From Nocardia sp. SYP-A9097 (GTDB lineage Bacteria > Actinomycetota > Actinomycetes > Mycobacteriales > Mycobacteriaceae): a DNA stretch of 64,000 nt. The DNA is taken from assembly GCF_009649815.1 (NCBI RefSeq), contig NZ_WJIC01000002.1, positions 1 to 64,000 of the forward strand. Reading direction: 5' to 3'. Below, in pieces: positions 43,953 to 53,593 of this stretch. The first letter of the stretch is position 1. Each line of letters begins with the position of its first letter. The notes below the pieces were generated by a model, which was not told where the DNA came from, searched no databases, and worked only from the letters and a program-made list of their open reading frames with translations. A program made the translations under genes and the position numbers.

Positions 43953-46900
43953 TCAAGCGCTGAGGGACGTTTCGAGGTGGGAGCCGGTGCGGCCACGGAT
44001 CACGTGGAGGCGGCTGGGGATTCGCTGGCGCATTTCGTCCACGTGGCTGACTACGCCCACTACTCGGCCGCCGGAGCGGAGTTCGTCGAGGACGCCCATG
44101 ACCGCGTCGAGGGTATCGGCATCGAGGCTGCCGAAGCCCTCGTCGATGAAGAGGGTGTCCAGGACAAGGCCACCGGATTCGGCCGCGACGACATCGGCGA
44201 GGCCGAGGGCGAGAGCCAGTGAGGCCATGAAGGTTTCGCCGCCGGAGAGGGTTTTGGCGGGGCGGATGGCGCCGGTGTAGTCGTCGCGGATGTCCAGGCC
44301 CAGGCCACCGCGTCGACCGCGCGGGCCTGCGGCGTCGGTGTGGACGAATTCGTAACGGCCACCGGACATTCGGCGGAGGCGGACGGAACCCGCCACGGCC
44401 ACCTCTTCGAGGCGGGCGGCCAGGACGTAGGAGCGCAGGGACATTCGGCGGTTGTTCTCGCCTCGGCCCGCCACCACATCGGCCAAGCGGGCGAGTTCGT
44501 CGTGGGAACGCTGGATCGGGGCGAATCGGTCGACGGCGGCCCAGAGTTGGGAGCAGAGGCCTTCCAGTTGCTCCACGCGGTGGCCGGCCACGGTATGAGC
44601 CGAAACGGCACGCTCGAGGGCCGATTGCGCCTCTGCGACAGCTGTTTCCAGGGATTCCAGATCACCGAGAGCGACCTCCGCCACGGCCCGAATCTCCGGT
44701 TCGGCGAGGACCGCTTCGGAGTGGGCGCGAGCACGGTCGGCGGCGATCAACTCGGCTTCGATATCGGCCTGCCGCTGAGCCGTGCGCGAGGCGGCATCGA
44801 CGGCGCGGGCGTACTCGGCCAGCACGCTGTAGTCGGGGCCTGTCTCGCCCATGACGGGCGGCGCGGTCTCAACCAAACCGGCGTCATACGAGAGCTTTTC
44901 GACGCGGACGGCAAGCGAGGCAACCTGTTCCCGAGCCAGCGCGGCCTCGGTGCGCGCCTCACGTACAGCGGTCGCACCGGCGACCAGGGCGTCGAGGCGG
45001 GCGCGGCGACGATCCACGGTGCCGTCGGCACCGGCGGCGGCGGTCAGTCGATCGGTGAGTTCGGCGAGCCTGCGATCGGCGGCGACAACGCGTTCGATCG
45101 TTGCACTGGCACGACTTTCGCAATTGCGGAGCTCATCCTGCAAGCGGGTCTCCTCGGCCCGGAGCCGCTCCAACTCGGTGGCGAGACCATCCGCCAGCTT
45201 GGCGCGGTCACTGGCCGCAGTCCAACGCGCATCGGCAGCCGCCAATTCGCTTGCGAGTTCGGCCTTGTCGACGTCGCCGCCCCGCTCGACCAGCACCTCG
45301 ATGGCGCGCTCCAAGTCCGCGACCTGCTGCCCCGCCTTATCGCGAGCGGCTTCGGCAGCCCGCTCCGCCGCCAGCGCGGTCTCCTCGGCGTCCTTCGAGA
45401 CCGCCCGCGCGGTCGGCTGTGCGGGCGCGGGATGCTCCGCCGATCCACACACCGCACACGGCTGCGAATCGACCAGCGCCCCAGCCAATTCCGCCGCCAT
45501 ACCGGCCAATCGCTGCTCCCGCAGTGAGAGCGTGTGCTCGCGCGCATCCAGATGCTTGGCGCGCGCCGACTCGAAACCCGCTGCCGCACGGATCAATTCC
45601 CCGCGCCGCCGCTCCAATTCCAGGGCCGCCTTGGCAGCGGCCCGCAACCGCTCCCGCTCGGCTTCCAACACCGGCAGCCCGGCGGCGGCATCGGTGGCTT
45701 CACGCAGCCGAACCTCCACCCCCGCAATGGCTTCCGGCAACTTCGCGCGCCGCTCAGCCAACTTCGACAGCTGTCCCGAAAGCTCCTGCTGCTCACCCCG
45801 CAGCCGCTGCAACTCTCCCATCAGCTGCTTCGCCGAATCCGCATCGGCCCGCACCTCATCCAACGCACCCATCTGCGCACTCCACCGCTGTACAGCGGCC
45901 TCCAGCCCCCGCCCCCGCTCGCCGGGGGAACCACCCGACAGCTCGTCGGCGTCCGGCGAGATCGCCCTCCCCCCGCTCTCGATGTCCCGCGATGTCCCAA
46001 CGGCCGCATCCGGTCGTGATCCGGGAGCCCCGTCCAGGCCGACATCCGGGTCCGCACTGTCGATCGTGGGCCACAACCCGCTGTCGCGAGCCAGGGCGGC
46101 GGGCGGCTCGATCGCTCCGAGTTCGACCGCATAGTCGGCATTCGAAAGTTCGAATGCTACGAGATCGGTTGCGGCCCAGACAGTTCCGTCGAGCTCGGCG
46201 GAGGCGGGTTCGAGCAGGCGGGTGGCGAGGTGTTCGGCGGTGCGGGCGGCCTCGTCCTCGCGGCGGCGCAGCGCCACCGCGGCGGTGCGGGCTTCGGTTA
46301 GAGCGGTGGCCACCGGATCGGCGCGGCGGGCGTGGTCGAGTTCGGCTTGCAGGGCCTCGCGGTGCGGGGCGGCCGCGGCGTGCATGGCGAGTCGAGTGGT
46401 CGCTTCGGTGCGGCGGCGGTGCAGGGCGTGCAGGTTGCGCTGCGATTCGGCGGCGGCGCGGGCTCGCGCCGAAACCTTCTGCTGCTGTTCGCGTTCGGCG
46501 GCGGTGCAGGTGAGGTCGGTGCGAGCGGCCACCAGCAGGTTGCGGGACCATTCGCCGGATTCGAGCAGGCCCGCGGTTTCGGTGGTGGGGAGACCGGCGG
46601 CGGTGACGACCTGGCCGATGAGGCGGTCGATGGTGGTTTTGCGGGTGTCCAGGTCGGCGCTGCTCGCGCGGCGCTTATCGATCAGCCATTGTTCGGCGAT
46701 GCCGAAACGTTCGGTGTCGAAGAGCTTTTCGAGGAGTTTCTCGCGATCCTCATTGTCGGCGCGCAGGAAGCGCGCGAAATCGCCCTGGGGCAGCAGCACG
46801 ACCTGGAAGAACTGGTCGGCGCTCATACCGAGCAGCCGCAGCACCTCGTCGCCGATATCGGGGATTCGGGACAGATGCTGGCCGCGGCCGTCCAGCCACT

Positions 46901-47252
46901 CCAGGGTCGCGGACGCATTCTCTTTGACCCAACCGCTTTTCGCGCGCGTACTCGGGCGCTGGAATTCGGGCGAACGGGTCAAACGCAGGCGGCGACCGCC
47001 GAGTGTGGCCTCCAATTGCACGCGCGGCGGAGTCTGATCGTCGGCGTGATCGGAGTGCAGCCGCTTCTCCCCGCGCGCCCCGGGCACACTCCCGTACAGC
47101 GCGAAAGCGACCGCGTCCAAGACCGTGGTCTTACCCGCGCCGGTCTGCCCGTGCAGTAGGAAGAGCCCGTCGGCCCCCAATTCGTCGAAATCCACCACGG
47201 CGGTCTCCGCGAACGGCCCGAAAGCCGTCAGCTCCAAACGATGCAGCCGCAC
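43953..47252 (-). CDS. sbcC: SbcC-type SMC-like ATPase of the SbcCD nuclease
   Basis: A 1099-residue Rad50/SbcC ATPase. Walker A GQTGAGKTT near 33-41, long coiled coils, a zinc-hook CxxC (PCAVCGSAE) at about residue 597, then the signature TLSGGETF and Walker B LDTLFIDEGFGSLD near the end. With SbcD it cuts hairpins and processes DNA ends. I take the GTG at 47252 because a GGAAGGGGACGG site precedes it and it aligns with the family N-terminus. sbcD lies 91 nt upstream in the operon. Confidence 0.95.
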   Translation of the reverse strand: MRLHRLELTAFGPFAETAVVDFDELGADGLFLLHGQTGAGKTTVLDAVAFALYGSVPGARGEKRLHSDHADDQTPPRVQLEATLGGRRLRLTRSPEFQRPSTRAKSGWVKENASATLEWLDGRGQHLSRIPDIGDEVLRLLGMSADQFFQVVLLPQGDFARFLRADNEDREKLLEKLFDTERFGIAEQWLIDKRRASSADLDTRKTTIDRLIGQVVTAAGLPTTETAGLLESGEWSRNLLVAARTDLTCTAAEREQQQKVSARARAAAESQRNLHALHRRRTEATTRLAMHAAAAPHREALQAELDHARRADPVATALTEARTAAVALRRREDEAARTAEHLATRLLEPASAELDGTVWAATDLVAFELSNADYAVELGAIEPPAALARDSGLWPTIDSADPDVGLDGAPGSRPDAAVGTSRDIESGGRAISPDADELSGGSPGERGRGLEAAVQRWSAQMGALDEVRADADSAKQLMGELQRLRGEQQELSGQLSKLAERRAKLPEAIAGVEVRLREATDAAAGLPVLEAERERLRAAAKAALELERRRGELIRAAAGFESARAKHLDAREHTLSLREQRLAGMAAELAGALVDSQPCAVCGSAEHPAPAQPTARAVSKDAEETALAAERAAEAARDKAGQQVADLERAIEVLVERGGDVDKAELASELAAADARWTAASDRAKLADGLATELERLRAEETRLQDELRNCESRASATIERVVAADRRLAELTDRLTAAAGADGTVDRRRARLDALVAGATAVREARTEAALAREQVASLAVRVEKLSYDAGLVETAPPVMGETGPDYSVLAEYARAVDAASRTAQRQADIEAELIAADRARAHSEAVLAEPEIRAVAEVALGDLESLETAVAEAQSALERAVSAHTVAGHRVEQLEGLCSQLWAAVDRFAPIQRSHDELARLADVVAGRGENNRRMSLRSYVLAARLEEVAVAGSVRLRRMSGGRYEFVHTDAAGPRGRRGGLGLDIRDDYTGAIRPAKTLSGGETFMASLALALGLADVVAAESGGLVLDTLFIDEGFGSLDADTLDAVMGVLDELRSGGRVVGVVSHVDEMRQRIPSRLHVIRGRTGSHLETSLSA

Positions 47253-47343
47253 GCGCCGTCCCCTTCCGCCTCCACGCACCATCCAACAACCCGGCGCACA
47301 CGACTGTCCTCAGGACACGCCGGGGCGCCTCCGCGATTACCGC

Positions 47344-48750
47344 TCATGCAGTCAACTCGGCTGCGCCACCATCGGATTCGGGCGGCACCAACCCGAACAG
47401 GCCAGGATCCCCGTCCAACTCGCCGTCCCCGGATAGGCGGGTGCTCCCGTCGTCGGCGATCGGCCGCGCATCGGACTCCGCCGTTCCCCCGAAAGCCGGG
47501 TCGGAGTGTGCGCTGTCGCCCGTATCGGATTGCGAGTGCGCGTCCACCTTCGCGGCCCGGCGGGAGCCACGTACCGGCCCACCTTCCACGGCTACGGCGG
47601 GTGCGCGCACCGGGCCATCCTTTTCCCGCACGGCGGCAGCCAACGCGCGCTCGAGCCAGTTCATCTCGCCCGAAGTCGGCGCACCACGTACATCGGTGAG
47701 GAAGCTCTGCGCGATCTCGGTATCGCGGCGGCCATGCACCCGCTCGCGATAGTGCAGCTCCGGATTGCCTTCCGGCCGTTCCCATTCCACGTGCACGGCA
47801 TGCGGGAAACGCTCTCGCAGCTTACGCAGGGCGTCCACCGGGCGCGTGTGATCGGTGAGGGTCGCCGAGACGTAATCCTGTTCTGCGGCAGCGTGTTCCG
47901 GCGCCCGCAGGAGTTCGTCCAGGGTGCCGCTGAGCTGACTGAGCCCGCGCACCACCGGCAGTTCATGCCGAGTCACGGCCGATAATCCGCCGGCGTCGAG
48001 CTCGACGATCCACACCGCTTTGCGATGCGACCGCTCCCCGAACGAGTACGGCAGCGGAGATCCGGAGTACCGCACCGACTCCGACAGCGTCTGCGGTGAA
48101 TGCAAATGCCCCAGTGCCACATAGTCGATGCCCGCGAACGCCGCGAGCGGCACCGTCTCCACCCCGCCCACCGAAATGGAGCGCTCGGACCCGGTCGCCT
48201 CACCACCCACCACGAAGGCGTGCGCCAGCACCACCGACCGCACCCCGGTGCGCTGCGCGAGATCCCCCCGGATCAATCCCATGGCCGCGTCCAGAATCTC
48301 CGCATGCGAACGCGCCTGTGGCACGCCCAGTTCCGCGCGGGTGATTTCCGGCTCCAGATATGGAATTCCGTAGAAAGCCACCTCTCCGTGCGAATCGGAC
48401 ACCATTACCGGCCGCGCCACTTCGGCTATGCCACACCGCAGATGCAATCCGCCCGCGGCGGCGAAAGTCCCGAGCGCCCCGAGCCGAGTCGGCGAATCGT
48501 GATTGCCCGAAGTCGCCACAATGGTTGCCCCCGCGGCCCGAATCGCCTCGAATCCCCGATTGCACACCGCGATCGCATCGGCACTCGGAATGGATCGGTC
48601 GTAAACGTCCCCCGGTAGCACCACCACATCCACCTGCTCCGCGGCCACCAGATCGGCAATGGCACGCAGCGAACACTCCTGATCGGACAGCAGATCGACA
48701 CCGTGAAAGGTGCGGCCGATATGCCAGTCGGAGGTGTGCAGGATTCGCAT
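47344..48750 (-). CDS. sbcD: SbcD nuclease subunit
   Basis: A 468-residue metallophosphoesterase, the Mre11-like partner of SbcC. Metal motifs: DWH (D8, H10), PGDVYDRS, GNHDS, and later GHLHSP. The mature family is about 390-420 residues; the extra tail here is acidic and disordered (residues about 400-468). The start at 48750 is the family M; the open frame continues upstream only through a repeat-rich intergenic region. First gene of sbcDC. Confidence 0.95.
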   Translation of the reverse strand: MRILHTSDWHIGRTFHGVDLLSDQECSLRAIADLVAAEQVDVVVLPGDVYDRSIPSADAIAVCNRGFEAIRAAGATIVATSGNHDSPTRLGALGTFAAAGGLHLRCGIAEVARPVMVSDSHGEVAFYGIPYLEPEITRAELGVPQARSHAEILDAAMGLIRGDLAQRTGVRSVVLAHAFVVGGEATGSERSISVGGVETVPLAAFAGIDYVALGHLHSPQTLSESVRYSGSPLPYSFGERSHRKAVWIVELDAGGLSAVTRHELPVVRGLSQLSGTLDELLRAPEHAAAEQDYVSATLTDHTRPVDALRKLRERFPHAVHVEWERPEGNPELHYRERVHGRRDTEIAQSFLTDVRGAPTSGEMNWLERALAAAVREKDGPVRAPAVAVEGGPVRGSRRAAKVDAHSQSDTGDSAHSDPAFGGTAESDARPIADDGSTRLSGDGELDGDPGLFGLVPPESDGGAAELTA

Positions 48751-48866
48751 GCCGCCGACGGTAGGCGATCCCTCCGACACTTTCATCGGCACCCAGGCGC
48801 GCCGCCGCGAACTCGCCGATGTATTGCGAGCCGCGTCCACAATGATCGGTTCGGCAACCCACCCGT

Positions 48867-48970
48867 CATCCCGGCACGAATCAACCCGACATCCCGGCAC
48901 GAATCGACCCGCCATCTGGGCGCGAATCAACCCGGCATCCCAGCACCAATCCCCCGTCATCCCGGCGCGC
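48867..48970. repeat. Degenerate 23-bp tandem repeat (4-5 units)
   Basis: Units start at 48867, 48890, 48913 and 48936, with a partial unit at 48958. Each opens CATCCCGGC or a variant and ends near AATCAACCC. The units lack spacers, so it is not CRISPR. The last unit merges with the long palindrome. Confidence 0.7.
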
Positions 48971-49043
48971 TTTTGGCCGGGATCCACACGATTCGTATAC
49001 GCACTGCCGCTGTGGATCCCGGTCAAAAGCATGCCGGGAGGAC
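48956..49043. repeat. Long palindromic dispersed element, copy A
   Basis: An 88-bp imperfect palindrome: the left arm (GTCATCCCGG...GGGATCCACA, 48956-48988) mirrors the right arm (TGTGGATCCCGG...GGGAGGAC, 49011-49043). Its core is shared with the copy at 56964-57042. REP/MITE-like. Confidence 0.75.
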
Positions 49044-49291
49044 AGGGGAGGCGGGGGCGGGGGCGGAGGGGCTTTGCCGCGCAACGCACCTGGCAACGGC
49101 GCAGGAGGTATTCGGCCAGTGGCAACGGATTTCGTGAGCATCGGACAACTTCAGAGTGCCTGGCAACGCGCCCCGCACCGGAGGTTCGGTGACAAAGTCC
49201 AACGCATGCAGCCGTCGGCAAAAAGCGCGGGGAGGCGGTTCAGCCGCCGCTTTCACCAATTTGTCGGTGGCATACGGCAAACTCGCGTCCC

Positions 49292-50440
49292 ATGACCGCA
49301 CCGATGCTGTTCGCGCTGCTGTTGGTCTTCACCGCCGGGCTCGGCGTGGGCTGGTTGGGGCATGCCGCACGCGCGGGGCAACGTGCGGCTGTTGCTGAAG
49401 CGCGGTTGAGTTCGATGCATGACAATGAGCGGTTGTTGCGGCAGTCACTGGGGGCCGCGAGTGAGGATGCGGCGCGGCGGCATTCGCACCAGCTCGGGGC
49501 GTTGATGGAACCGTTGCGCGAGGCGGTGGGCACGCTGAATCGGCATATTCAGGAGACCGAGCACAATCGCATCAACGCGTATTCCGGTCTGCGCGAACAG
49601 GTTGCGGGGATGCAGCACATCTCGCACCAACTCTCCACGCAGACCTCGCAATTGGTGGCCGCGCTACGTGCCCCGCAGGTGCGCGGGCGCTGGGGTGAGA
49701 TCCAATTGGAGCGGGTGGTGGAGCTCGCGGGCATGACCCGGCACTGCGATTTCGACACCCAGGTCACCCGGCGCGCGGGCACGACCGGCAGCACCGAGGG
49801 AGTGGTACGCCCGGACATGGTGGTGCGGCTGGCGGGCGGACGGCAGATCGTGGTCGATGCCAAGGTCCCGTGCACCGCCTATCTGGAGGCCGCGTCCACC
49901 GAGGACCCGCGCGAGCGCGACAACCATTTGAGCAGGCACGCCAAACATCTGCGCAATCATGTCGATCAGTTGGCGGCCAAGGAGTATTGGGCGGCCTTCG
50001 ACCCCTCCCCCGAATTCGTGATCCTGTTCGTTCCCGGCGATCCATTCCTGGACGCCGCGATGGGCGCCGATCCCGGATTGCTCGAATACGCCTTCGGTCG
50101 CAATGTGGTGCTGGCGACCCCGACCACTCTCATGGCACTGCTGCGCACCATCGCGCTCGGCTGGCGGCAGGAGGCCATGTCGCAGGATATGGCGGTGATC
50201 CAGCAGCTGGGCCGCGAGCTCTATGCCCGGCTCGGCACCACCGGTCGTCATCTGGATCGGCTCGGCGCGCAATTGGGTAAGGCGGTCGATTCCTTCAACT
50301 TCACCGTCGCCTCGATGGAGACCCGTGTGATGGTCACCGCCCGCAAACTTCATGATCTAGAGATTTCGGACACTCCGGTCGAGGAAATCCAGCGCCTGGA
50401 AACCTGGCCCAGGGCGGTCGGATTCGCCGAATCGGACTAA
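49292..50440 (+). CDS. rmuC: DNA recombination protein RmuC
   Basis: A 382-residue RmuC-family protein. One N-terminal TM helix (residues 5-25), a coiled coil (about 30-120) and a PD-(D/E)xK-type nuclease-like domain with VVRPDMVVRLAGGRQIVVDAKVP (catalytic D and K) near 170-195, then FVPGDPFLDAAM. RmuC limits recombination at inverted repeats; sitting beside the SbcCD genes and a palindrome-rich region is suggestive. Transcribed away from sbcD. Confidence 0.93.
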   Translation: MTAPMLFALLLVFTAGLGVGWLGHAARAGQRAAVAEARLSSMHDNERLLRQSLGAASEDAARRHSHQLGALMEPLREAVGTLNRHIQETEHNRINAYSGLREQVAGMQHISHQLSTQTSQLVAALRAPQVRGRWGEIQLERVVELAGMTRHCDFDTQVTRRAGTTGSTEGVVRPDMVVRLAGGRQIVVDAKVPCTAYLEAASTEDPRERDNHLSRHAKHLRNHVDQLAAKEYWAAFDPSPEFVILFVPGDPFLDAAMGADPGLLEYAFGRNVVLATPTTLMALLRTIALGWRQEAMSQDMAVIQQLGRELYARLGTTGRHLDRLGAQLGKAVDSFNFTVASMETRVMVTARKLHDLEISDTPVEEIQRLETWPRAVGFAESD

Positions 50441-50508
50441 TCCGCTTTACTCGCTCGGGGATGTCGGCATGATGTCGCCTACCTCGCGGAACCGTCACAT
50501 GCTTTAGT

Positions 50509-51471
50509 GTGCTTGACGTGGCAGTTACCCAGCGCGAGCGAGCAGAGGTGCCCCCGTCGCACCGTTCGATCCTGCCGACGGTCCCCGGCGCACCGGCCGG
50601 CGCCGCGGTGCTCACTGCCGTGACCTGCACCTTCATCGGATTTCTGATCGACACCATGGGTGGCGATGAGCTGACCGGCACCTTCGCCTCGCTGTATGTG
50701 ATCGGCTGTGTACTGGCCGCGCTCATGGTGCGGTACCGCGGTCTCTTCACCACGATGGTGCTGCCGCCACTCCTACTTTTCCTGGCCGTGCCGCTCGCAT
50801 ATCAGCAGATGCTCGGCAACTCCAGCAGTTTCAAGGTCAAGGAAATCCTGCTGAATCTGGCCATCCCACTGGTGAATCGCTTCCCCACCATGGCGCTGGC
50901 CACCGTTCTGGTGCTGATCATCGGCGCGGTCCGGGTGGCGATGTATCGCCGGGAGCAGAGCGGTGAATCCGGCAGCCCGCTCGGCAAACCGCGCGCCCGG
51001 GTCGCCCGGCCGGTCGGAGCCGCCCGCGCCCAGCGCGCCGGCGCGACCGATACCAAGGAACCCGCCAGACGACGCTTCCGGCCCAACCCGGCGGAGCAGG
51101 ACGGCAGTGACGCACCCGAATCGACTCCGGGCACTCGCCGCCCGGCCGGTCGGGTCGCGGCCCGCCCACCGCGGGTCGGCGCGGACCGGCCGGCCGCCTC
51201 GGGTCAGACCGGCAATCGGCAGGCGGGCAATCGCCAAGCCGGGACCGAGCGCAAGCGCACCCCGCCCGGCGATCGCAAGCCGAATCCGGACCGCAAGCCC
51301 ACCGGTGAGCGCAAGCCCCCGGCCGAGCGTCGCGCCAATCCGGCCGAGCGCGCCAACCCGGCGGCCGCTGCCGAACCGCGTCGCCGCCGTACCCCGAACG
51401 CCGAGGTGCCGCCGCACCCGCGCCCGAATGTGCGCTACCGCGAACGGGATTCGGGTCGCATCGAGCACTGA
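50509..51471 (+). CDS. DUF6542-like membrane protein with long Arg/Pro-rich tail
   Basis: A 320-residue protein. Residues about 30-145 contain four hydrophobic helices; the remaining 170 residues are a disordered basic tail with RxA/PxR repeats and GDRKPNPDRKPTGERKPP-type tracts. It resembles the protein encoded beside ispH in mycobacteria (Rv1111c type). A second start, GTG 50518, follows TAGTGT by 7 nt and may be leaderless. Function unknown; the tail may bind nucleic acid or membrane lipids. Confidence 0.78.
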   Translation: MLDVAVTQRERAEVPPSHRSILPTVPGAPAGAAVLTAVTCTFIGFLIDTMGGDELTGTFASLYVIGCVLAALMVRYRGLFTTMVLPPLLLFLAVPLAYQQMLGNSSSFKVKEILLNLAIPLVNRFPTMALATVLVLIIGAVRVAMYRREQSGESGSPLGKPRARVARPVGAARAQRAGATDTKEPARRRFRPNPAEQDGSDAPESTPGTRRPAGRVAARPPRVGADRPAASGQTGNRQAGNRQAGTERKRTPPGDRKPNPDRKPTGERKPPAERRANPAERANPAAAAEPRRRRTPNAEVPPHPRPNVRYRERDSGRIEH

Positions 51472-51491
51472 GTAAGCGCCCGGAACAAAAA

Positions 51492-51521
51492 GAATCCCCG
51501 TACCTTCCGGTACGGGGATTC
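51492..51521. terminator. Strong stem-loop with T-tract on the minus strand
   Basis: Perfect 13-bp arms (51492-51504 and 51509-51521) with a TTCC loop; the minus strand continues with five T. It terminates ispH and probably also the convergent gene at 51471. Confidence 0.85.
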
Positions 51522-51536
51522 GTCGTTTATCGCGAC

Positions 51537-52538
51537 TCAGCTACGCGCGGTACGCAATTCGCGCGGCAGCGAGAACACCAGCGTCTCATTGGCGGTCGAC
51601 ACCGGCTGCACCTCGCCGAAACCGTGCTGGGCGAGCATTTCCAGCACACCCTCGACCAGAATCTCCGGCACCGAGGCCCCCGAGGTGAGACCGATGGTGC
51701 GCACGCCTTCGAACCAGGCCGGATCGACCTCGCGCGCATAGTCGACCAGATACGCCGCGCCCGCGCCCGCGGTCAGCGCGACCTCGACCAGGCGCACCGA
51801 ATTGGAGGAATTGCGCGAACCGACCACGATCACCAGATCGCAGGCGGGCGCCATCGCCTTCACCGCGGTCTGCCGATTCGAGGTGGCGTAGCAGATGTCA
51901 TCGCTCGGCGGATCCTGCAGATTCGGGAACTTGGCCCGCAGCCGGTGCACCGTCTCCATGGTCTCGTCCACCGACAGCGTGGTCTGCGAGAGCCAGATCA
52001 CCTTGTTCTCATCGCGCACGGTAATACCGTCGACCGCGTCCGGACCATCCACCAGCTGCACATGATCGGGTGCCTCACCGGCGGTGCCCTCGACCTCCTC
52101 ATGCCCCTCGTGGCCGATGAGCAGAATGTCGAAATCATCGCGCGCGAACCGCTTGGCCTCCTGGTGCACCTTGGTGACGAGCGGGCAGGTGGCGTCGATG
52201 GTGTGCAGATTCCGCTCGGCGGCGGATTCGTGCACCGCCGGGGAGACACCGTGTGCGGAGAACACCACGAGCGCGCCCTCGGGCACCTCGTCGGTCTCGT
52301 CCACGAAGATCACCCCGCGCTCCCGTAGCGTCTCCACCACATGCCGGTTGTGCACGATCTCCTTGCGCACATAAATAGGCGCACCGTGCTTTTCGAGCGC
52401 CTTCTCCACGGTCACCACCGCACGGTCGACACCGGCGCAGTAGCCACGAGGTTCAGCGAGCAGTACCCGCTTCGGCGCGTCGGCATCCACACCAGCGGAC
52501 CGGACGATTCCGACATTCAAAGGGATAGCCGAGGACAT
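51537..52538 (-). CDS. ispH: 4-hydroxy-3-methylbut-2-enyl diphosphate reductase IspH
   Basis: A 333-residue Fe-S enzyme making IPP and DMAPP in the non-mevalonate pathway. The three cluster cysteines are C34 (RGYCAGV), C118 (DATCPLV) and C216 (DDICYATSN); the TLSVDET block and GSRNSSNS motif are typical. The start at 52538 is preceded by TGAGGTG. Ends next to a strong terminator. Divergent from the lipid-droplet gene. Confidence 0.97.
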   Translation of the reverse strand: MSSAIPLNVGIVRSAGVDADAPKRVLLAEPRGYCAGVDRAVVTVEKALEKHGAPIYVRKEIVHNRHVVETLRERGVIFVDETDEVPEGALVVFSAHGVSPAVHESAAERNLHTIDATCPLVTKVHQEAKRFARDDFDILLIGHEGHEEVEGTAGEAPDHVQLVDGPDAVDGITVRDENKVIWLSQTTLSVDETMETVHRLRAKFPNLQDPPSDDICYATSNRQTAVKAMAPACDLVIVVGSRNSSNSVRLVEVALTAGAGAAYLVDYAREVDPAWFEGVRTIGLTSGASVPEILVEGVLEMLAQHGFGEVQPVSTANETLVFSLPRELRTARS

Positions 52539-52696
52539 GCACCTCAGAATACTGGCCGCACCTGTGCACCGCCCCCCGGCTATAGGCGACAACACAGTCG
52601 CCTATTCATCGCCCCGGAGACCCGGAGCAAAACGACGCGCAATTGAATACGCCCGCTCACCTTTGCATCACACCGGGTTTCGGGCAGGCTAGGGGC

Positions 52697-53410
52697 ATGT
52701 TCCGACCTCCGTTCCTGGCCCGGGTCGCCGCCGGGGCTGCTGTCTATGCCCTCGAGGAAACTCGCCGGCTACCTGCCAACGCAATCAATTTCCCGATCAC
52801 CGCGATCAGCCAGATGTTGCAGACCACCATGCACCTGCAGCAGTTCGTGACCAGCCTCGCTCTCAAGGGTGACGCCGTTTTCGACCGTTTGATCAACCAG
52901 CCGGAAGAACAGCCGGCATGGGCCACGTTCGATGAGGACGAGGTATTCGAGCAAACTCCGAGCGCCGCCCCGGAATCGGCACGCAAGAGCAGTTTCGATC
53001 TGTTCGAGCCGGTCGATTCCGCAGCGGAAACTCCGGTCGCCGCGGTCGCCGAGCCGATTTTCGATGAACCGGACCCGGTTGCGGCCGAACCGGAACAGGT
53101 TGCCGAGCCGGTCGCACCGGAAGCGGCTCCAAAGGCTGCCGCCGATCCCGAGAACACCGAATCCGCCGCGCCCGCAACGGCTTCCACGGCGTCCACCAAT
53201 GGTCACAATGGCAGTGCGCCGGTGACCGAGCCCGCGGTGGCCACCCGGTACGACTACCCCAATATGACCCTGGCTCAGCTGCGTGCCCGGCTGCGCATGC
53301 TCACCGTCGAGGATCTGGCCACGCTGCTCGATTACGAACAGCACACCCGCGACCGCGCCCCGTTCGTCACCATGTTGACGAATCGGATCGCGACCGTTCA
53401 GTCCAAGTGA
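52697..53410 (+). CDS. Lipid-droplet-associated protein
   Basis: A 237-residue protein that matches, from memory, the actinobacterial family called lipid-droplet-associated (Rv1109c type): MFRPPFLARVAAGAAVYALE at the N-terminus, QTTMHLQQFVTSLALKGD, then an Ala/Pro/Glu-rich linker (about 80-175) and a C-terminal helical block LRARLRMLTVEDLATLLDYE. No SD is seen at 52697; the start is chosen by the conserved opening. It may coat triacylglycerol droplets. Divergent from ispH. Confidence 0.8.
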   Translation: MFRPPFLARVAAGAAVYALEETRRLPANAINFPITAISQMLQTTMHLQQFVTSLALKGDAVFDRLINQPEEQPAWATFDEDEVFEQTPSAAPESARKSSFDLFEPVDSAAETPVAAVAEPIFDEPDPVAAEPEQVAEPVAPEAAPKAAADPENTESAAPATASTASTNGHNGSAPVTEPAVATRYDYPNMTLAQLRARLRMLTVEDLATLLDYEQHTRDRAPFVTMLTNRIATVQSK

Positions 53411-53422
53411 ACGCAACCCACT

Positions 53423-53467
53423 GAGCGCCGACTACCCGGGCCAGGTACGCCCGGATGGTCGGCGCTC
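53423..53467 (+). terminator. Stem-loop after the lipid-droplet gene
   Basis: Ten-bp arms (53423-53432 and 53458-53467) with an internal secondary stem; placed 13 nt after the stop codon. Confidence 0.65.
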
Positions 53468-53593
53468 TGTCATGTCCGGAGCACGGCACGAGCGCTCCTG
53501 GGCAGCGCGTACAGCCGTTCACGGGCAGTGCGCGAGCCGGCTTTCGGCGGGTGTGAACACATCAGGTCGGTAGGTGCTGCCAGAATCGGTGCG

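Larger units (their letters stand above)
48751..49291. other. Repeat-rich intergenic region, sbcD to rmuC
   Basis: A 541-bp divergent gap containing degenerate 23-bp tandem repeats and one long palindromic element. Open frames across it are made of these repeats and are not genes. Confidence 0.6.

Noticed and set aside
43691..43996. 101-codon minus-strand frame after sbcC
   Set aside because: Overlaps the sbcC 3' end, lacks a ribosome site and is low complexity near its end.
48867..48970. CRISPR array
   Set aside because: Repeats are contiguous with no spacers and vary in sequence; no cas genes nearby.
48751..49221. N-terminal extension of SbcD
   Set aside because: The frame stays open only because it crosses 23-bp repeats and the palindromic element; family homology starts at the ATG at 48750.
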